Part shown: positions 49,640 to 59,118 of the stretch, piece by piece | Layout: every line of letters starts with the position of its first letter | Numbering within the stretch: position 1 is the first letter of the stretch | Origin: CBDBCU01 sp965243185 | Lineage (GTDB): Bacteria > Chloroflexota > Dehalococcoidia > Lucifugimonadales > UBA3495 | Direction: 5' to 3' | Length of the DNA stretch: 64,000 bases | Assembly (NCBI GenBank): GCA_965243185.1 | Contig: OZ251531.1 | Coordinates: forward strand, 1,178,001 to 1,242,000 | The notes under the pieces: model-generated | Database searches by the model: none | What the model was told of the DNA's origin: nothing | The model's input: the letters and a program-made list of their open reading frames with translations, nothing else | Translations under genes and position numbers: made by a program

Positions 49640-50707
49640 ATGCAATCCTTCCGGATCAGCGATGCGCTGCGCTGCACCCTGCCCAATACGCCGCGGGGGC
49701 CGAACCTGGCTTGTCCCCGGGACAGTCTGGCGGGAGTCATTCCGGGGCGGCAGCAAGCCCGATTGTGGCAAAACGCCGTGTTGCAGCCGGCGGGCCGGGT
49801 GGCTTTGGCCCAGTGGGACGGCTGGCGGCTGGCGGGGCTGGCGTCGGCCCGGGTACGCTGTGGCCGCCGGGCGTGGGAGATTGACGGCTGGTATCTGCCG
49901 GGGCGGGAATGGCCGCCGGGCAGCGTGGCGGACAGCAACAAGGGCAAGGGCGGCGGGTTGGTACATTCCTTGGTTGCCGCCCCGGTTGCGGAGGGCGACG
50001 CGGCGGCGTTGGAGCTGCTGGAACAGTTGATTGCGGCCATTGGCTGGCGTTCCGGGGAGCGGATTTTTCTGCGGCTGCCGGCGGGAAGTCCGGCCTTGCC
50101 GCTGGCCCGGCGCGGCGGCTTTTATCCCTGCTTTAACGAGACTTTGCTGGAGGGCTATGGCGGGTTAAGTTTTCAGCCGGGCAACGGGGTAGCGGCGGCC
50201 GCGGCGGATTGGGGTCAGCCGGCCGGCAACGGTTCCGTGAATAACGACGCGGCTTTGCGGCCGCGGGCGGCGCAAGATGAATATGCTTTGTTTCAGCTGT
50301 TTTGCGCCAGTACCCCGGCGGCGGTGCGGGATGCTTTGGGACTGACTTTTGACCAGTGGCAGGATGCCCGGGAGCCGCTGTTCAGCGCCAAGCCGGGCGG
50401 CCGGGGGCCGGAATGGGTAGCAGAGCATAAGGGTCGCATTGTGGGCTGGCTGGCCATGGCATCCCATCGCCGGGCTACGGAGGCTACGGTTATGGCGCAT
50501 CCCGATTACCCGGAGCGGTTGGGCGGCTTGCTGGATAGGGCGTTGGCCCGTTCCGGCCGGCAGCGGTGGCTGGTTCCCGAGTACCGGGCGGCCGTGGCGG
50601 AGCGGCTGTCAAAGCAGGGTTTCCAAGCCCGGGCGGAATATACGATGCTGGTCAAGTTGGCGGCCGTCCCGGCCCGCAGCTACGGGATGGCGCCGGTGGA
50701 GGCGTAA
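49640..50707 (+). CDS. Unknown protein, possible GNAT-like domain
   Basis: A 355-residue protein between pdxT (seven bases away) and the R3H ATPase gene (two bases). Strand/helix runs such as GRVALAQWDGWRLAGLASARVR, ERIFLRLPAGSPALPLARRGGFYPCFNETLLEGY and WVAEHKGRIVGWLAMASHRRATEATVMAHPDYPERLGGLLDRAL resemble acetyltransferase halves, but no clear acetyl-CoA loop is visible. Not recognised with confidence. Its place in a tight operon suggests a conserved role linked to the ATPase. Confidence 0.65.
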   Translation: MQSFRISDALRCTLPNTPRGPNLACPRDSLAGVIPGRQQARLWQNAVLQPAGRVALAQWDGWRLAGLASARVRCGRRAWEIDGWYLPGREWPPGSVADSNKGKGGGLVHSLVAAPVAEGDAAALELLEQLIAAIGWRSGERIFLRLPAGSPALPLARRGGFYPCFNETLLEGYGGLSFQPGNGVAAAAADWGQPAGNGSVNNDAALRPRAAQDEYALFQLFCASTPAAVRDALGLTFDQWQDAREPLFSAKPGGRGPEWVAEHKGRIVGWLAMASHRRATEATVMAHPDYPERLGGLLDRALARSGRQRWLVPEYRAAVAERLSKQGFQARAEYTMLVKLAAVPARSYGMAPVEA

Positions 50708-50709
50708 AG

Positions 50710-52416
50710 TTGGTCGCAGCGCAGAAATTGGTCCGAGAGGAACTGGAGCGGCTGCTGGAAGTTTTGCCGCAGCGGGTCAAGGAACGCCTGCTGGTCGAGG
50801 AAAACCTCGAGGATTTGCTGGAGGTAGTGCTGGATTTGGGCCGGGTACCGGAGGCCCGCTTTCCGGCCGGGGATGTAATCCTGGATGACCGGGAGGTCAG
50901 CCGGGATGACCTGGACTATCTGGTGCGGCAAGTGGGGGATTTCGGGGATGACAACCGGGCCGGTATGGAGCGGACGCTGCATCGCATCTCCGCCATCCGC
51001 AATCGCAAGGGGCAGGTAGTGGGCATCACCTGCCGGGCCGGGCGGGCGGTGTTCGGCACCATCAAAATCATCGAGGATTTGGCTTTTGCCAACAAAAATA
51101 TCCTGCTGCTGGGCCGGCCGGGCGTGGGCAAAACTACGATGCTGCGGGAAGTGGCCCGGGTGCTGGCGGATGATGCCCGCAAACGGGTAGTTATCGTTGA
51201 CACTTCCAACGAAATCGCCGGGGATGGGGATGTGCCGCATCCGGCCATCGGCCACGCCCGGCGGATGCAGGTCGCTACGCCGACTCGGCAGCACGGGGTA
51301 ATGATTGAGGCCGTGGAAAACCATATGCCCCAAGTCATCATCATCGACGAAATGGGGACGGAGGAGGAAGCGGCGGCGGCCCGTACCATCGCCGAGCGGG
51401 GGGTGCAGTTGATTGCCACCGCCCACGGCAATACGCTGGATAACCTTATCCTGAACCCTACCTTGTCGGACTTGGTGGGCGGAGTGCAAGCGGTAACTTT
51501 GGGCGACCAGGAAGCGCGCTACCGGGGGACGCAAAAAACGGTTCTGGAGCGGAAAGCGCCGCCGACTTTTGATGTGGTGGTGGAGATTCAGAGTTGGGAG
51601 CAGGTGGCGGTACACGACGGGGTGGCTAATGTAGTGGACCAGTGGCTGCGCGGCTTTCCGATCGTCCCGGAAATTCGGGCGTTGGAGGAAAGCGGGGCGG
51701 TAAATCGGCAGCAGGGAGCGCCGCGGCCCAATACCGCGCCGCCGGCCCCGTGGACGCAGGATTTGGGGCGGCCCGGCGGCGGTTCCCGGGGCTTTGATGG
51801 ACGGAGGCAAGGGCGCTACGGCGAGCGGCGGCGGGATAATTTCGCCGACGGTTACGCCAACGGCTACCCGGAAGCGGCGGCCGGCGGTGATAGCAGCGCG
51901 GAGGACAGCTCGGCGCGGCGGTTGGAAGCTCAAGTTTTTCTCTTTGGGGTCAGCCGGGACAAGCTGGAGGCGGCGCAGGCGGAAATGGGCTTGTCGCTGA
52001 GCATCGTCAACGAACTGCGGCGGGCCAGTCTAGTGCTGACGACCAAGACCCACTACCGGCGGGGGGCGCAACTGGTCAAGTCGGCGGAAGCTACCGGCAC
52101 TCCGGTGTATGTGCTGCGGAAAAACACGCAGCCGCAGGTAGGCGATTTTCTGCGGACTTTAGCCCGGGAGCAAGGGGTTGAATTGCGCGGCGGCCGGCAA
52201 CGGGATGAAGTGGCCGCCCGGGAAACCATCGACCAGGCAATGTCGGAAGCGGAGGCGGCGGCCAAGCGGGTATTGGGCGGCGAGTTCAGCGTTCAGTTGA
52301 ATCCACAGCGGGCCTATGTCCGCCGCTTGCAGCATTTGTTGGCGCAGCGGTTCAACCTGGCATCGACGAGCAAGGGGCGGGAGCCGGAGCGGTCGGTGCT
52401 GTTTTATCGGGCTTAA
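50710..52416 (+). CDS. AAA ATPase with C-terminal R3H domain (SpoIIIAA-like)
   Basis: 568 residues. An N-terminal helical region with a SpoIIIAA-type ATPase core: LLLGRPGVGKTTMLREVARVLA (Walker A), VIIIDEMGTEEEAAAARTIAERG (Walker B). A Gly/Arg-rich linker follows. At the C terminus YVRRLQHLLAQRFNLASTSKGREPERSVLFYRA is an R3H domain (R-x3-H), which binds single-stranded nucleic acid. TTG 50710 is the start. Role unknown; it is common in Chloroflexota, cyanobacteria and plastid lineages in my recollection. Confidence 0.88.
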   Translation: MVAAQKLVREELERLLEVLPQRVKERLLVEENLEDLLEVVLDLGRVPEARFPAGDVILDDREVSRDDLDYLVRQVGDFGDDNRAGMERTLHRISAIRNRKGQVVGITCRAGRAVFGTIKIIEDLAFANKNILLLGRPGVGKTTMLREVARVLADDARKRVVIVDTSNEIAGDGDVPHPAIGHARRMQVATPTRQHGVMIEAVENHMPQVIIIDEMGTEEEAAAARTIAERGVQLIATAHGNTLDNLILNPTLSDLVGGVQAVTLGDQEARYRGTQKTVLERKAPPTFDVVVEIQSWEQVAVHDGVANVVDQWLRGFPIVPEIRALEESGAVNRQQGAPRPNTAPPAPWTQDLGRPGGGSRGFDGRRQGRYGERRRDNFADGYANGYPEAAAGGDSSAEDSSARRLEAQVFLFGVSRDKLEAAQAEMGLSLSIVNELRRASLVLTTKTHYRRGAQLVKSAEATGTPVYVLRKNTQPQVGDFLRTLAREQGVELRGGRQRDEVAARETIDQAMSEAEAAAKRVLGGEFSVQLNPQRAYVRRLQHLLAQRFNLASTSKGREPERSVLFYRA

Positions 52417-52487
52417 CGGAAGCCGCCCAGCGGCCGGGGATAGCGTCGGGCCGGTTGGCGGCGGGTTAATTTTGGCGAGGTGATTTG

Positions 52488-52787
52488 ATGGATTTGGTGG
52501 CTTGGGCGAACCTGATACCTTTGCAGGTCATTACCTGGCTGGAGTATATCGTCGTGGGGGGGCTGGCCCTGATGGCGTTGTACGCGGTGTGGCTGCGCTG
52601 GAAAGACCGGGGCAAGGGGGAGTTGGAGGATTGGCTGGATACGGAGACTTACGAGGCGCGGCGGGAACGGGAAGCGGCGGCCAAGGCGGCGGAACAGCAA
52701 GCGGCGGCCGAGGAATCGACCGAACCGGAGACGGAGTCGGAACCGGAAGCAGAACCGGCGGCAGCCAAGCCGGGCGAAGGGCGGTAG
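52488..52787 (+). CDS. Small single-span membrane protein
   Basis: 99 residues. One hydrophobic helix (ITWLEYIVVGGLALMALYAVWL) followed by a charged tail rich in Glu, Ala and Lys. It precedes tmk by three bases, with GAGGTG upstream of ATG 52488. No family recognised. Confidence 0.65.
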   Translation: MDLVAWANLIPLQVITWLEYIVVGGLALMALYAVWLRWKDRGKGELEDWLDTETYEARREREAAAKAAEQQAAAEESTEPETESEPEAEPAAAKPGEGR

Positions 52788-52790
52788 GCG

Positions 52791-53462
52791 GTGGCGGATT
52801 CACTGTTCATCGCCTTTGAGGGCGGCGAAGGGGCGGGCAAAACAACCCAAGCCCGGCTGCTTTATGATGCGCTGCAACGGCTGGAGCGGCCGGTGGAGTT
52901 GGCGCGGGAACCGGGCGGCACCGATTTGGGGGAGTATCTGCGGGACTACCTGAAAAGCGAGCGGCCGCTGACGCCGGAAGCGGAGTTGCTGCTTTTTGCG
53001 GCGGCGCGGGTGGAGTTGGCGGTGAACCGCATCAAGCCGGCCCTGGCGGCGGGCAATATCGTCATCGCCGACCGGTTTGCCGGTTCGACGGTGGCGTATC
53101 AGGGCTACGGGCGGGGTCTGGATTTGGGGGTAATCGCCGCCCTTAACGGCTTTGCCACGGTCGGCTGCCGCCCGGATTTGATTTTGCTGCTGGATGTGGA
53201 GCCGACGGTGGGATTGAGCCGCACGGTGGGACATCAGACGGCTTTTGTCGAGAATTTCCTGGGTGATTTGATACCGCTGCGGCGCAACGCTGAGGGGCGG
53301 CGGTTTGAGGATTTGGCTTTGGAGTTTCACGAGAAGGCGCGGCAGGGTTTTCGAGAGCAAGCGGATAAGTTCCCGGAACGGTGGGCGGTAATTGACGCCG
53401 CGCCGTCCATTGAGCAGGTGTGGACGCAGGTATGGGGCAAGGTCAAGGAACGGCTGGAGTAG
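52791..53462 (+). CDS. tmk: Thymidylate kinase
   Basis: Phosphorylates dTMP to dTDP. 223 residues. P-loop FIAFEGGEGAGKTTQARLL, VELAREPGGTDLGEYLRDYL, IVIADRFAGSTVAYQGYGRGL, and a LID-like region with RRNAEGRRFEDLALEF. GTG 52791 starts it. Last gene of the pdxST run. Confidence 0.95.
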   Translation: MADSLFIAFEGGEGAGKTTQARLLYDALQRLERPVELAREPGGTDLGEYLRDYLKSERPLTPEAELLLFAAARVELAVNRIKPALAAGNIVIADRFAGSTVAYQGYGRGLDLGVIAALNGFATVGCRPDLILLLDVEPTVGLSRTVGHQTAFVENFLGDLIPLRRNAEGRRFEDLALEFHEKARQGFREQADKFPERWAVIDAAPSIEQVWTQVWGKVKERLE

Positions 53463-53541
53463 CGGCGGCGGCAAGGCGGCCGGCTAACGCCGCGCTGCTT
53501 GGGGTCGGTAGGGTTCCGATTGTAGCAGGCTTGCCCCGTCC

Positions 53542-53570
53542 TTGCCAGCAGTTCCCTTTTGCTTTATCAT
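53542..53570 (+). promoter_or_regulatory. Promoter of the glc operon
   Basis: TTGCCA (53542-53547) and TATCAT (53565-53570), 17 bases apart. The predicted start is too close for the ATG at 53583, supporting ATG 53634 (GAGG upstream) as the glcD start. Confidence 0.55.
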
Positions 53571-53633
53571 CCCCTTGCCGCAATGGCAAAGTCCCAGACA
53601 CCACGCCCAACTACAACTGCGCCGAGGCCCTTG

Positions 53634-55076
53634 ATGCAAGCTCAGGAATTTATTGACCGGCTGAAGTCCATTGTGGGGGCGGAGTATGTTATCGCCCACC
53701 CGGAGGATTTGCTGGTTTATGAGTATGACGGTTCGGTGGACCGGGCAATGCCCGGGGCGGTGGTACTGCCGGCCACGGCCGCCGAGGTAAGCCGGACTCT
53801 GTCCCTGGCTTATGCTGCCGGGGTTCCGGTAGTGGGCCGGGGTTCCGGCACCGGGTTGAGCGGCGGCGCCTTGGCCCCGCCCGGCGGAATTCAGATTGCC
53901 TTTACCCGGATGAACCGCATCCTGGAAGTGGATGTTGACAACCGCACAGCCACCATCGAGCCGGGAGTGATTAACCTCGACCTGGATAACTATGTCCGCA
54001 AGTTCGGGATGCGCTACGCCCCCGACCCGTCCAGTCAAAAGGCGTGCAGCCTGGGCGGCAACATTGCCGAAAATGCTGGCGGCCCCCATTGCCTGGCTTA
54101 TGGCGCGACCACCAACCACATCTTGGGAATGGAAGTGGCGTTAGAGGATGGCACGCTGGTTCAGTTGGGCGGGCCTGCCCGGGAAGTTCCCGGCTATGAC
54201 CTGCGCGGCGTGTTCGTCGGTTCCGAAGGGACTTTCGGCATCGCCACCAAAATTATGGTGCGCCTGCTGCCTTTGCCGGAGGCGGTCAAGACTTTCCTGG
54301 GCATTTTCCCGGACATTGACTCCGCGTGCAGTGCGGTGTCGGCGGTTATCGGCCACGGCATTTTGCCGGCGGCTCTGGAGATGATTGACGCTTTGAGCAT
54401 CCGCGCCGTGCAGCAGGTAACGGACGCCGGCTACCCGGAGGATGCCGGGGCGGTGCTGCTGATTGAGTTAGAGGGATTGTGGGAGGAAGTGGATGAGGTG
54501 AGCCGGGAAGTGGAGTCGGCTTTGTGGGAAACCGGAGCCGCCGAGGTACGGATTGCCGATGACGCCGCCGAGCGGGAACGGCTGTGGCTGGGCCGCAAAA
54601 CGGCATTCGGGGCCTTTGGCGCCATTGCCCCCAACTATTACCTGGTGGACGGCGTAGTGCCGCGCACTCGGCTAACCCAAGTGCTGCGGAAGGTGTCGGA
54701 AGTCAGCGAAAGGCATGGCATCATCATCGCCAATGTGTTTCACGCCGGGGACGGCAACCTGCATCCCTGTATGCTCTTTGACGGGCGGGAGCCGGGGGTG
54801 ATGGAACGGGCCATGGCCGGGGCGGCGGAATTGATGGAATACTGCGTAGCAGTAGGCGGCTCCCTGAGCGGGGAACACGGCATCGGGCTGGAAAAAAAGC
54901 AGTTTATGCCGCTGGTGTTCACCAAGGAGGATTTGGATGCGATGCGGCGGGTGCGGGCGGCCTTTGCCCCGGCGAACCGGCTGAATCCGGGCAAGATATT
55001 CCCGGATGATGCCGGGGTGTATCAGCCGGCGCCGCAGCCTACTTTGCCGCCGGGAGAGATCGGGGTATATGTTTAG
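53634..55076 (+). CDS. glcD: Glycolate oxidase FAD-linked subunit
   Basis: 480 residues. FAD-binding 4 domain: PGAVVLPATAAEVSRTLSLAYAAGVPVVGRGSGTGLSGGALAP, then DPSSQKACSLGGNIAENAGGPHCLAYG. The C-terminal FAD-oxidase domain has NVFHAGDGNLHPCMLFD and GSLSGEHGIGLEKKQFMPLVF. Oxidises glycolate (or D-lactate) with GlcE and GlcF. Glycolate versus D-lactate cannot be told apart from sequence. Confidence 0.93.
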   Translation: MQAQEFIDRLKSIVGAEYVIAHPEDLLVYEYDGSVDRAMPGAVVLPATAAEVSRTLSLAYAAGVPVVGRGSGTGLSGGALAPPGGIQIAFTRMNRILEVDVDNRTATIEPGVINLDLDNYVRKFGMRYAPDPSSQKACSLGGNIAENAGGPHCLAYGATTNHILGMEVALEDGTLVQLGGPAREVPGYDLRGVFVGSEGTFGIATKIMVRLLPLPEAVKTFLGIFPDIDSACSAVSAVIGHGILPAALEMIDALSIRAVQQVTDAGYPEDAGAVLLIELEGLWEEVDEVSREVESALWETGAAEVRIADDAAERERLWLGRKTAFGAFGAIAPNYYLVDGVVPRTRLTQVLRKVSEVSERHGIIIANVFHAGDGNLHPCMLFDGREPGVMERAMAGAAELMEYCVAVGGSLSGEHGIGLEKKQFMPLVFTKEDLDAMRRVRAAFAPANRLNPGKIFPDDAGVYQPAPQPTLPPGEIGVYV

Positions 55077-55091
55077 GGGGTATGGTCCGCC

Positions 55092-55841
55092 GTGCTTGAA
55101 CTGAACTTTGCCGGCAACGCCGTTGACCGCAGCGCCGCCGACCGGGGCCGTAACGGGCAGCCGCGGCGGGTAGTCCGCAACGGCGCGCCAACTAACGACT
55201 TGGTATTGAGCGCCTACAATCTGGGCAATGCGGCGGTGTTTCGGAAAATCCTGGAGCTTTATGTGCCGCCGGGCAGCGTGGTAGCCGATGTTACCTTTGG
55301 CAAGGGGGCTTTCTGGAAAGAAGTTCCGGAAGGCCGCTATCGGCTGCTGGCTACCGACTTGCGGGACGGGGTGGACTGCCGCCGGCTGCCCTATGGCGAC
55401 GGCGCGATTGACTGCGTGGTACTGGATCCGCCCTATATGCACTCCCCCGGCGGCACGGCGCATTTGACCCATGCCGCTTTTGAGGAGCATTACGGCAACA
55501 ACGGGGCGGGCCAAGGGGTAGCTGGCAAGTATCACGCGGCGGTGCTGGAGCTTTACTACGCCGCCGGGCGGGAAGCCCACCGGGTACTGCGGGAGCGGGG
55601 TGTTGCTATCGTCAAATGCCAGGATGAAGTGTGCGCCAACCGCCAACGCTTTACCCACATCGAAATCATCGCGGAATACCGGAAAATCGGCTTGGTCGCC
55701 GAGGATTTGTTTGTGGTAATGCGGAACAACCGGCCCGGGGTCAGCCGGACGGTGCGGCAGGTACACGCCCGCAAAAATCACTCCTACTTTCTGGTGTTCT
55801 GGAAACGCGGCGCCAGCGGGGCAATATGGAATCCAGAATAG
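55092..55841 (+). CDS. Solitary DNA methyltransferase
   Basis: 249 residues. SAM motif VVADVTFGKGAFWK, then catalytic motif VVLDPPYMHSPGGTAH, in the order I-IV. HRVLRERGVAIVKCQDEV and SRTVRQVHARKNHSYFLVFWKR end the domain. It resembles phage or orphan adenine/cytosine-N4 methylases. GTG 55092 is 15 bases after glcD. No restriction gene is nearby. It splits glcD from glcE. Confidence 0.8.
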   Translation: MLELNFAGNAVDRSAADRGRNGQPRRVVRNGAPTNDLVLSAYNLGNAAVFRKILELYVPPGSVVADVTFGKGAFWKEVPEGRYRLLATDLRDGVDCRRLPYGDGAIDCVVLDPPYMHSPGGTAHLTHAAFEEHYGNNGAGQGVAGKYHAAVLELYYAAGREAHRVLRERGVAIVKCQDEVCANRQRFTHIEIIAEYRKIGLVAEDLFVVMRNNRPGVSRTVRQVHARKNHSYFLVFWKRGASGAIWNPE

Positions 55842-55928
55842 ACGCAGTTATATCGGTTCCGGTTACATACATTCCGGCGATTGGGTAGTATGATTAGGGA
55901 CGGCTGAATTATTACCCGATGAGAAGTT

Positions 55929-56180
55929 ATGAGTCCTGAACTTATCGCCATTATCACCATGGGCGTTGGCTTGGGGGCGTTGCTGCTGGGCGGCATCGCT
56001 TTCCTGTTTGCCGTGCATCAGCGGTCGGAGCGGCTCAACAAGGAGCGGTTTGACCGGTTGGAGCGGCGGATAGACGCGCAGGATGCGACCATCCGGGAAT
56101 TGTCCACCCAAGTGGCCCGAATTGGCGGGCTGCTGGAGGGTCTGCGGGAAGCCATTACCAGGCAGCCCAGCCAGGTCTAG
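55929..56180 (+). CDS. Small membrane-anchored coiled-coil protein
   Basis: 83 residues. N-terminal helix (IIAIITMGVGLGALLLGGIAFLF-like span), then a heptad-rich coiled coil (RSERLNKERFDRLERRIDAQDATIRELSTQVARIGGLLEGLREAI). No family recognised. It lies between the solitary methyltransferase and glcE, in the same orientation. Confidence 0.65.
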   Translation: MSPELIAIITMGVGLGALLLGGIAFLFAVHQRSERLNKERFDRLERRIDAQDATIRELSTQVARIGGLLEGLREAITRQPSQV

Positions 56181-56202
56181 CCGGCCGGCGGCAGGATAAC
56201 TT

Positions 56203-57570
56203 TTGACTGTCCCCATTCAGCAGCAACTAGCCGCCCTGTTGGGGGCGGATTCCGTTTTGGCGGCGGCGGCCGGCGGCGCGGCGGAATTGGCCGGGTATGC
56301 AGTGGACGAGGTTATGCCGCTGGCCGTGGCGCGGCCGGCAGACCGGGCAGAAGTGGCGGCGGTTGTGCAGTGGGCGGCGGCGCACCGGGTAGCGGTTCTG
56401 CCTTGGGGCGGTGGGGTGCATCGCGGGTTGGGCAATCCGCCCCATCGGGCCGGGGTGGCTCTGGATTTGAGCCGCTTAAACCGGGTTCTGGACTATCAGC
56501 CGGCGGATTTGACAGCTACGGTCGAGGGCGGCATTACTTTGGCCGGGATGCAGCGGGGATTGGCCGGCGGGGGCAAGTTCGTTCCCCTGGAGTCGCCCAT
56601 TGCAGAACGGGCGACCGTTGGCGGCATCCTGGCGGCTAATAGCAGCGGCCCGTTGCGCTATAGCTACGGGTTGCCCCGGGACTGGCTGATTGGGGTCAGC
56701 ATCATCGGCGGCGACGGGATTGAAACCAAAGCCGGCGGGCGGGTAGTCAAGAATGTTACCGGCTATGACCTGAACAAGCTCTATATCGGTTCGTTGGGGA
56801 CTTTAGGCGTCATTGTCGAGGCTACTTTCAAGCTGTCGCCCCGCCCGGATACCGGGGCGGTCTTGACGGCGGCCTTTCCCGCATTGGACGCCGGCATTGC
56901 CGCCGGTCGTTCCCTGATTTCCCAAGTCTATGCGCCGCAGGGCGTTCAGGTAATCAACCGGCCGGCAGCCCGGCGGTTGGGGATAGACAATGCCAACCCC
57001 ACAGCGGCCGCTTACCTAGTAGCGTTTTTTGCCGGGCGTCCGCGGGCCGTGGCCCGGCGGCGGGAGGAATCAGCCCGGCTGCTGCGGGATGCCGGGGTGG
57101 GGAATGTTGAGACTCTGGACGCGGCGGCCGGCCAATCGCTGCTGCAAAGGCTTACCGATTTGGGTTGGTATGATGATACGTTGCCGGCGTTGGGGTTAAA
57201 AGTGAACCTGCCCGCGGCGGCGGTAGGGGAGATGGCGGCTTATGGGGAAGCCACCGGGCATGGAGAGGATTGGGGAATTGTTGCTGATGTAGGCTTTGGC
57301 ACGGTTCACCTGTTGCGGTGGGATGAAAGGGCGGCAGATGACGCCACTATAGCCGACACCATAGCGGAAATTGCGGCAATACGGGAACGGGCCCACGCAT
57401 TGGGCGGCACGGTAGTAGTAGAGCATTGCCCGTTGGCGGTGAAAGCGAGCATTGATGTTTGGGGCGGCGGCGCGGCTCTGGAGCAGGAATTGGCAATTAT
57501 GCGGCGCATCAAGGATAAGTTTGACCCGGCCGGCATATTGAACCCCGGCCGGTTTATGGGGGGATTGTAA
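56203..57570 (+). CDS. glcE: Glycolate oxidase FAD-binding subunit
   Basis: 455 residues. FAD-binding 4: VLPWGGGVHRGLGNPPHRAGVALDLSRLNRVLDYQPADLTATVEGG, FVPLESPIAERATVGGILAANSSGPLRYSYG. C-terminal KFDPAGILNPGRF. TTG 56203. Partner of GlcD/GlcF. Confidence 0.9.
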   Translation: MTVPIQQQLAALLGADSVLAAAAGGAAELAGYAVDEVMPLAVARPADRAEVAAVVQWAAAHRVAVLPWGGGVHRGLGNPPHRAGVALDLSRLNRVLDYQPADLTATVEGGITLAGMQRGLAGGGKFVPLESPIAERATVGGILAANSSGPLRYSYGLPRDWLIGVSIIGGDGIETKAGGRVVKNVTGYDLNKLYIGSLGTLGVIVEATFKLSPRPDTGAVLTAAFPALDAGIAAGRSLISQVYAPQGVQVINRPAARRLGIDNANPTAAAYLVAFFAGRPRAVARRREESARLLRDAGVGNVETLDAAAGQSLLQRLTDLGWYDDTLPALGLKVNLPAAAVGEMAAYGEATGHGEDWGIVADVGFGTVHLLRWDERAADDATIADTIAEIAAIRERAHALGGTVVVEHCPLAVKASIDVWGGGAALEQELAIMRRIKDKFDPAGILNPGRFMGGL

Positions 57571-58985
57571 TGGCTGAGGAGGAACGGCTGAACTCGCCCC
57601 ATCCCCTTGCCGGGCTGCCGGCGGCGGACGAATTGACCGCGCCGCTGAACCGGGAACCGGGATTCAGCGGCGTTGATGTACCGGCGGAAGCCGACTTGTA
57701 CCGGTGCGTCCACTGCGGATTGTGCCTCAGTTCCTGCCCCACTTACGCTACTTTGCGGGTGGAGACGGAGTCGCCGCGGGGTCGGATTGCCTTAATGCGG
57801 GCCGTTCACGAGGGGCGGGTCGGCATCAGCGAGCGCATCGTGTCCCATTGGGAAATGTGCCTCCAGTGCCGGGCTTGCGAGGCAGTGTGTCCCTCCGGCG
57901 TCCCCTACGGGCGGATAATGGAATACTCCCGGGCGCAGGTATTGGCGCAGGGCAAGCAGGGGCGCAGTCTGCGGCGCATTGACCGGCTGCTGCTGCGGGC
58001 GGCGTTGCCCCATCCCCAGCGGCTGCGTTGGGGGGCGGGGCTGCTGCGGCTGTACCAGCGGTCGGGGCTGCGGCGGTTGGTACGGGCGTCGGGATTGCTG
58101 AGACGGTTGTCCCCGGCCTTGGCGGAAATGGAGTGGCAGCTGCCGGATTTAAGCGGCCGGTTTTTCAAGCCGTCCCGCCGGGTTTATCCCGCGCAAGGGC
58201 GGCCCTCTGACGCTGCTGATACCGCCGCCAAGCCGCCGACGGTGGGCTTGCTTTCCGGGTGTGTGATGCCCTTGATGCAGGGGGATACGATGCGGGCGGC
58301 GGTGCGGGTTTTGACCCGGAACGGGTGCAATGTAGTGGTGCCGCCGGGGCAGGGCTGCTGCGGGGCGTTGAACCTGCACGCCGGGGATTTGGCGTTGGCC
58401 CGGCGGATGGCGCGGCGCAACATTGATATTTTCCTAGCGACCGGGGTGGATTGGATTGTTACCGCGTCGGCCGGGTGCGGCTCCAATATGAAGGAATATG
58501 GGGAACTGCTGAAAAATGACCCGGAGTATGCGGAGCCGGCCCGGCGGTTCGGCGGGCTGACCAAAGACATCACCGAGTTTCTGGATGAATTGCCTCTGAC
58601 GCCGCCGACCCGCCGGGTAGCCCGGCGGGTAACTTATCAAGACCCGTGCCATTTGGCCCACGCCCAGCGCATTACCGCCGCGCCGCGCCGTTTGCTGCAA
58701 GCCATTCCGGGGCTGGAATTGGTAGAAATGGAACAGTCGGCAATGTGCTGCGGCGGCGCCGGCATTTACGCAATGACCCAGCCGGAGGTGTCGGCGAAAA
58801 TCCTGAATGCCAAGCTGGAAAACATCGGCAGCAGCGGAGCGGAGCAGGTAGTCACGGCTAATCCCGGCTGCATTATGCAGCTGGCCCGGGGTCTGGCGGA
58901 AAGCGGCGGCGCGGCCGCCGGCTACCTGGTCTGCCATATCGTGGATTTGCTGGACGAGGGGTATGGGGGCGCCGGGGGCGATTAG
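57570..58985 (+). CDS. glcF: Glycolate oxidase iron-sulphur subunit
   Basis: 471 residues. Two [4Fe-4S] motifs: CVHCGLCLSSCPTY and CLQCRACEAVCPSG. Two CCG domains: GCCGALNLHAGD and MCCGGAGIYAMTQ. The ATG shares one base with the glcE stop (TAATG). Carries electrons from GlcDE to the membrane pool. Confidence 0.93.
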   Translation: MAEEERLNSPHPLAGLPAADELTAPLNREPGFSGVDVPAEADLYRCVHCGLCLSSCPTYATLRVETESPRGRIALMRAVHEGRVGISERIVSHWEMCLQCRACEAVCPSGVPYGRIMEYSRAQVLAQGKQGRSLRRIDRLLLRAALPHPQRLRWGAGLLRLYQRSGLRRLVRASGLLRRLSPALAEMEWQLPDLSGRFFKPSRRVYPAQGRPSDAADTAAKPPTVGLLSGCVMPLMQGDTMRAAVRVLTRNGCNVVVPPGQGCCGALNLHAGDLALARRMARRNIDIFLATGVDWIVTASAGCGSNMKEYGELLKNDPEYAEPARRFGGLTKDITEFLDELPLTPPTRRVARRVTYQDPCHLAHAQRITAAPRRLLQAIPGLELVEMEQSAMCCGGAGIYAMTQPEVSAKILNAKLENIGSSGAEQVVTANPGCIMQLARGLAESGGAAAGYLVCHIVDLLDEGYGGAGGD

Positions 58986-59046
58986 GGAATAACGAGCGTG
59001 AACGCGCCCTAATCGGCAACTGCCTGAAATCACTGACAGTTGCGCC

Positions 59047-59076
59047 TTGACGCCGGGAACTGCCTTGCGGTATATT
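59047..59076 (+). promoter_or_regulatory. Promoter of the VOC gene
   Basis: TTGACG (59047-59052) and TATATT (59071-59076), 18-base spacing. The predicted start is about 35 bases before ATG 59119, with AGGAG in between. Confidence 0.6.
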
Positions 59077-59118
59077 GGCACAGGTGTTCCAAATCTTGGT
59101 CAGGAGTAGTTTTCCCTT

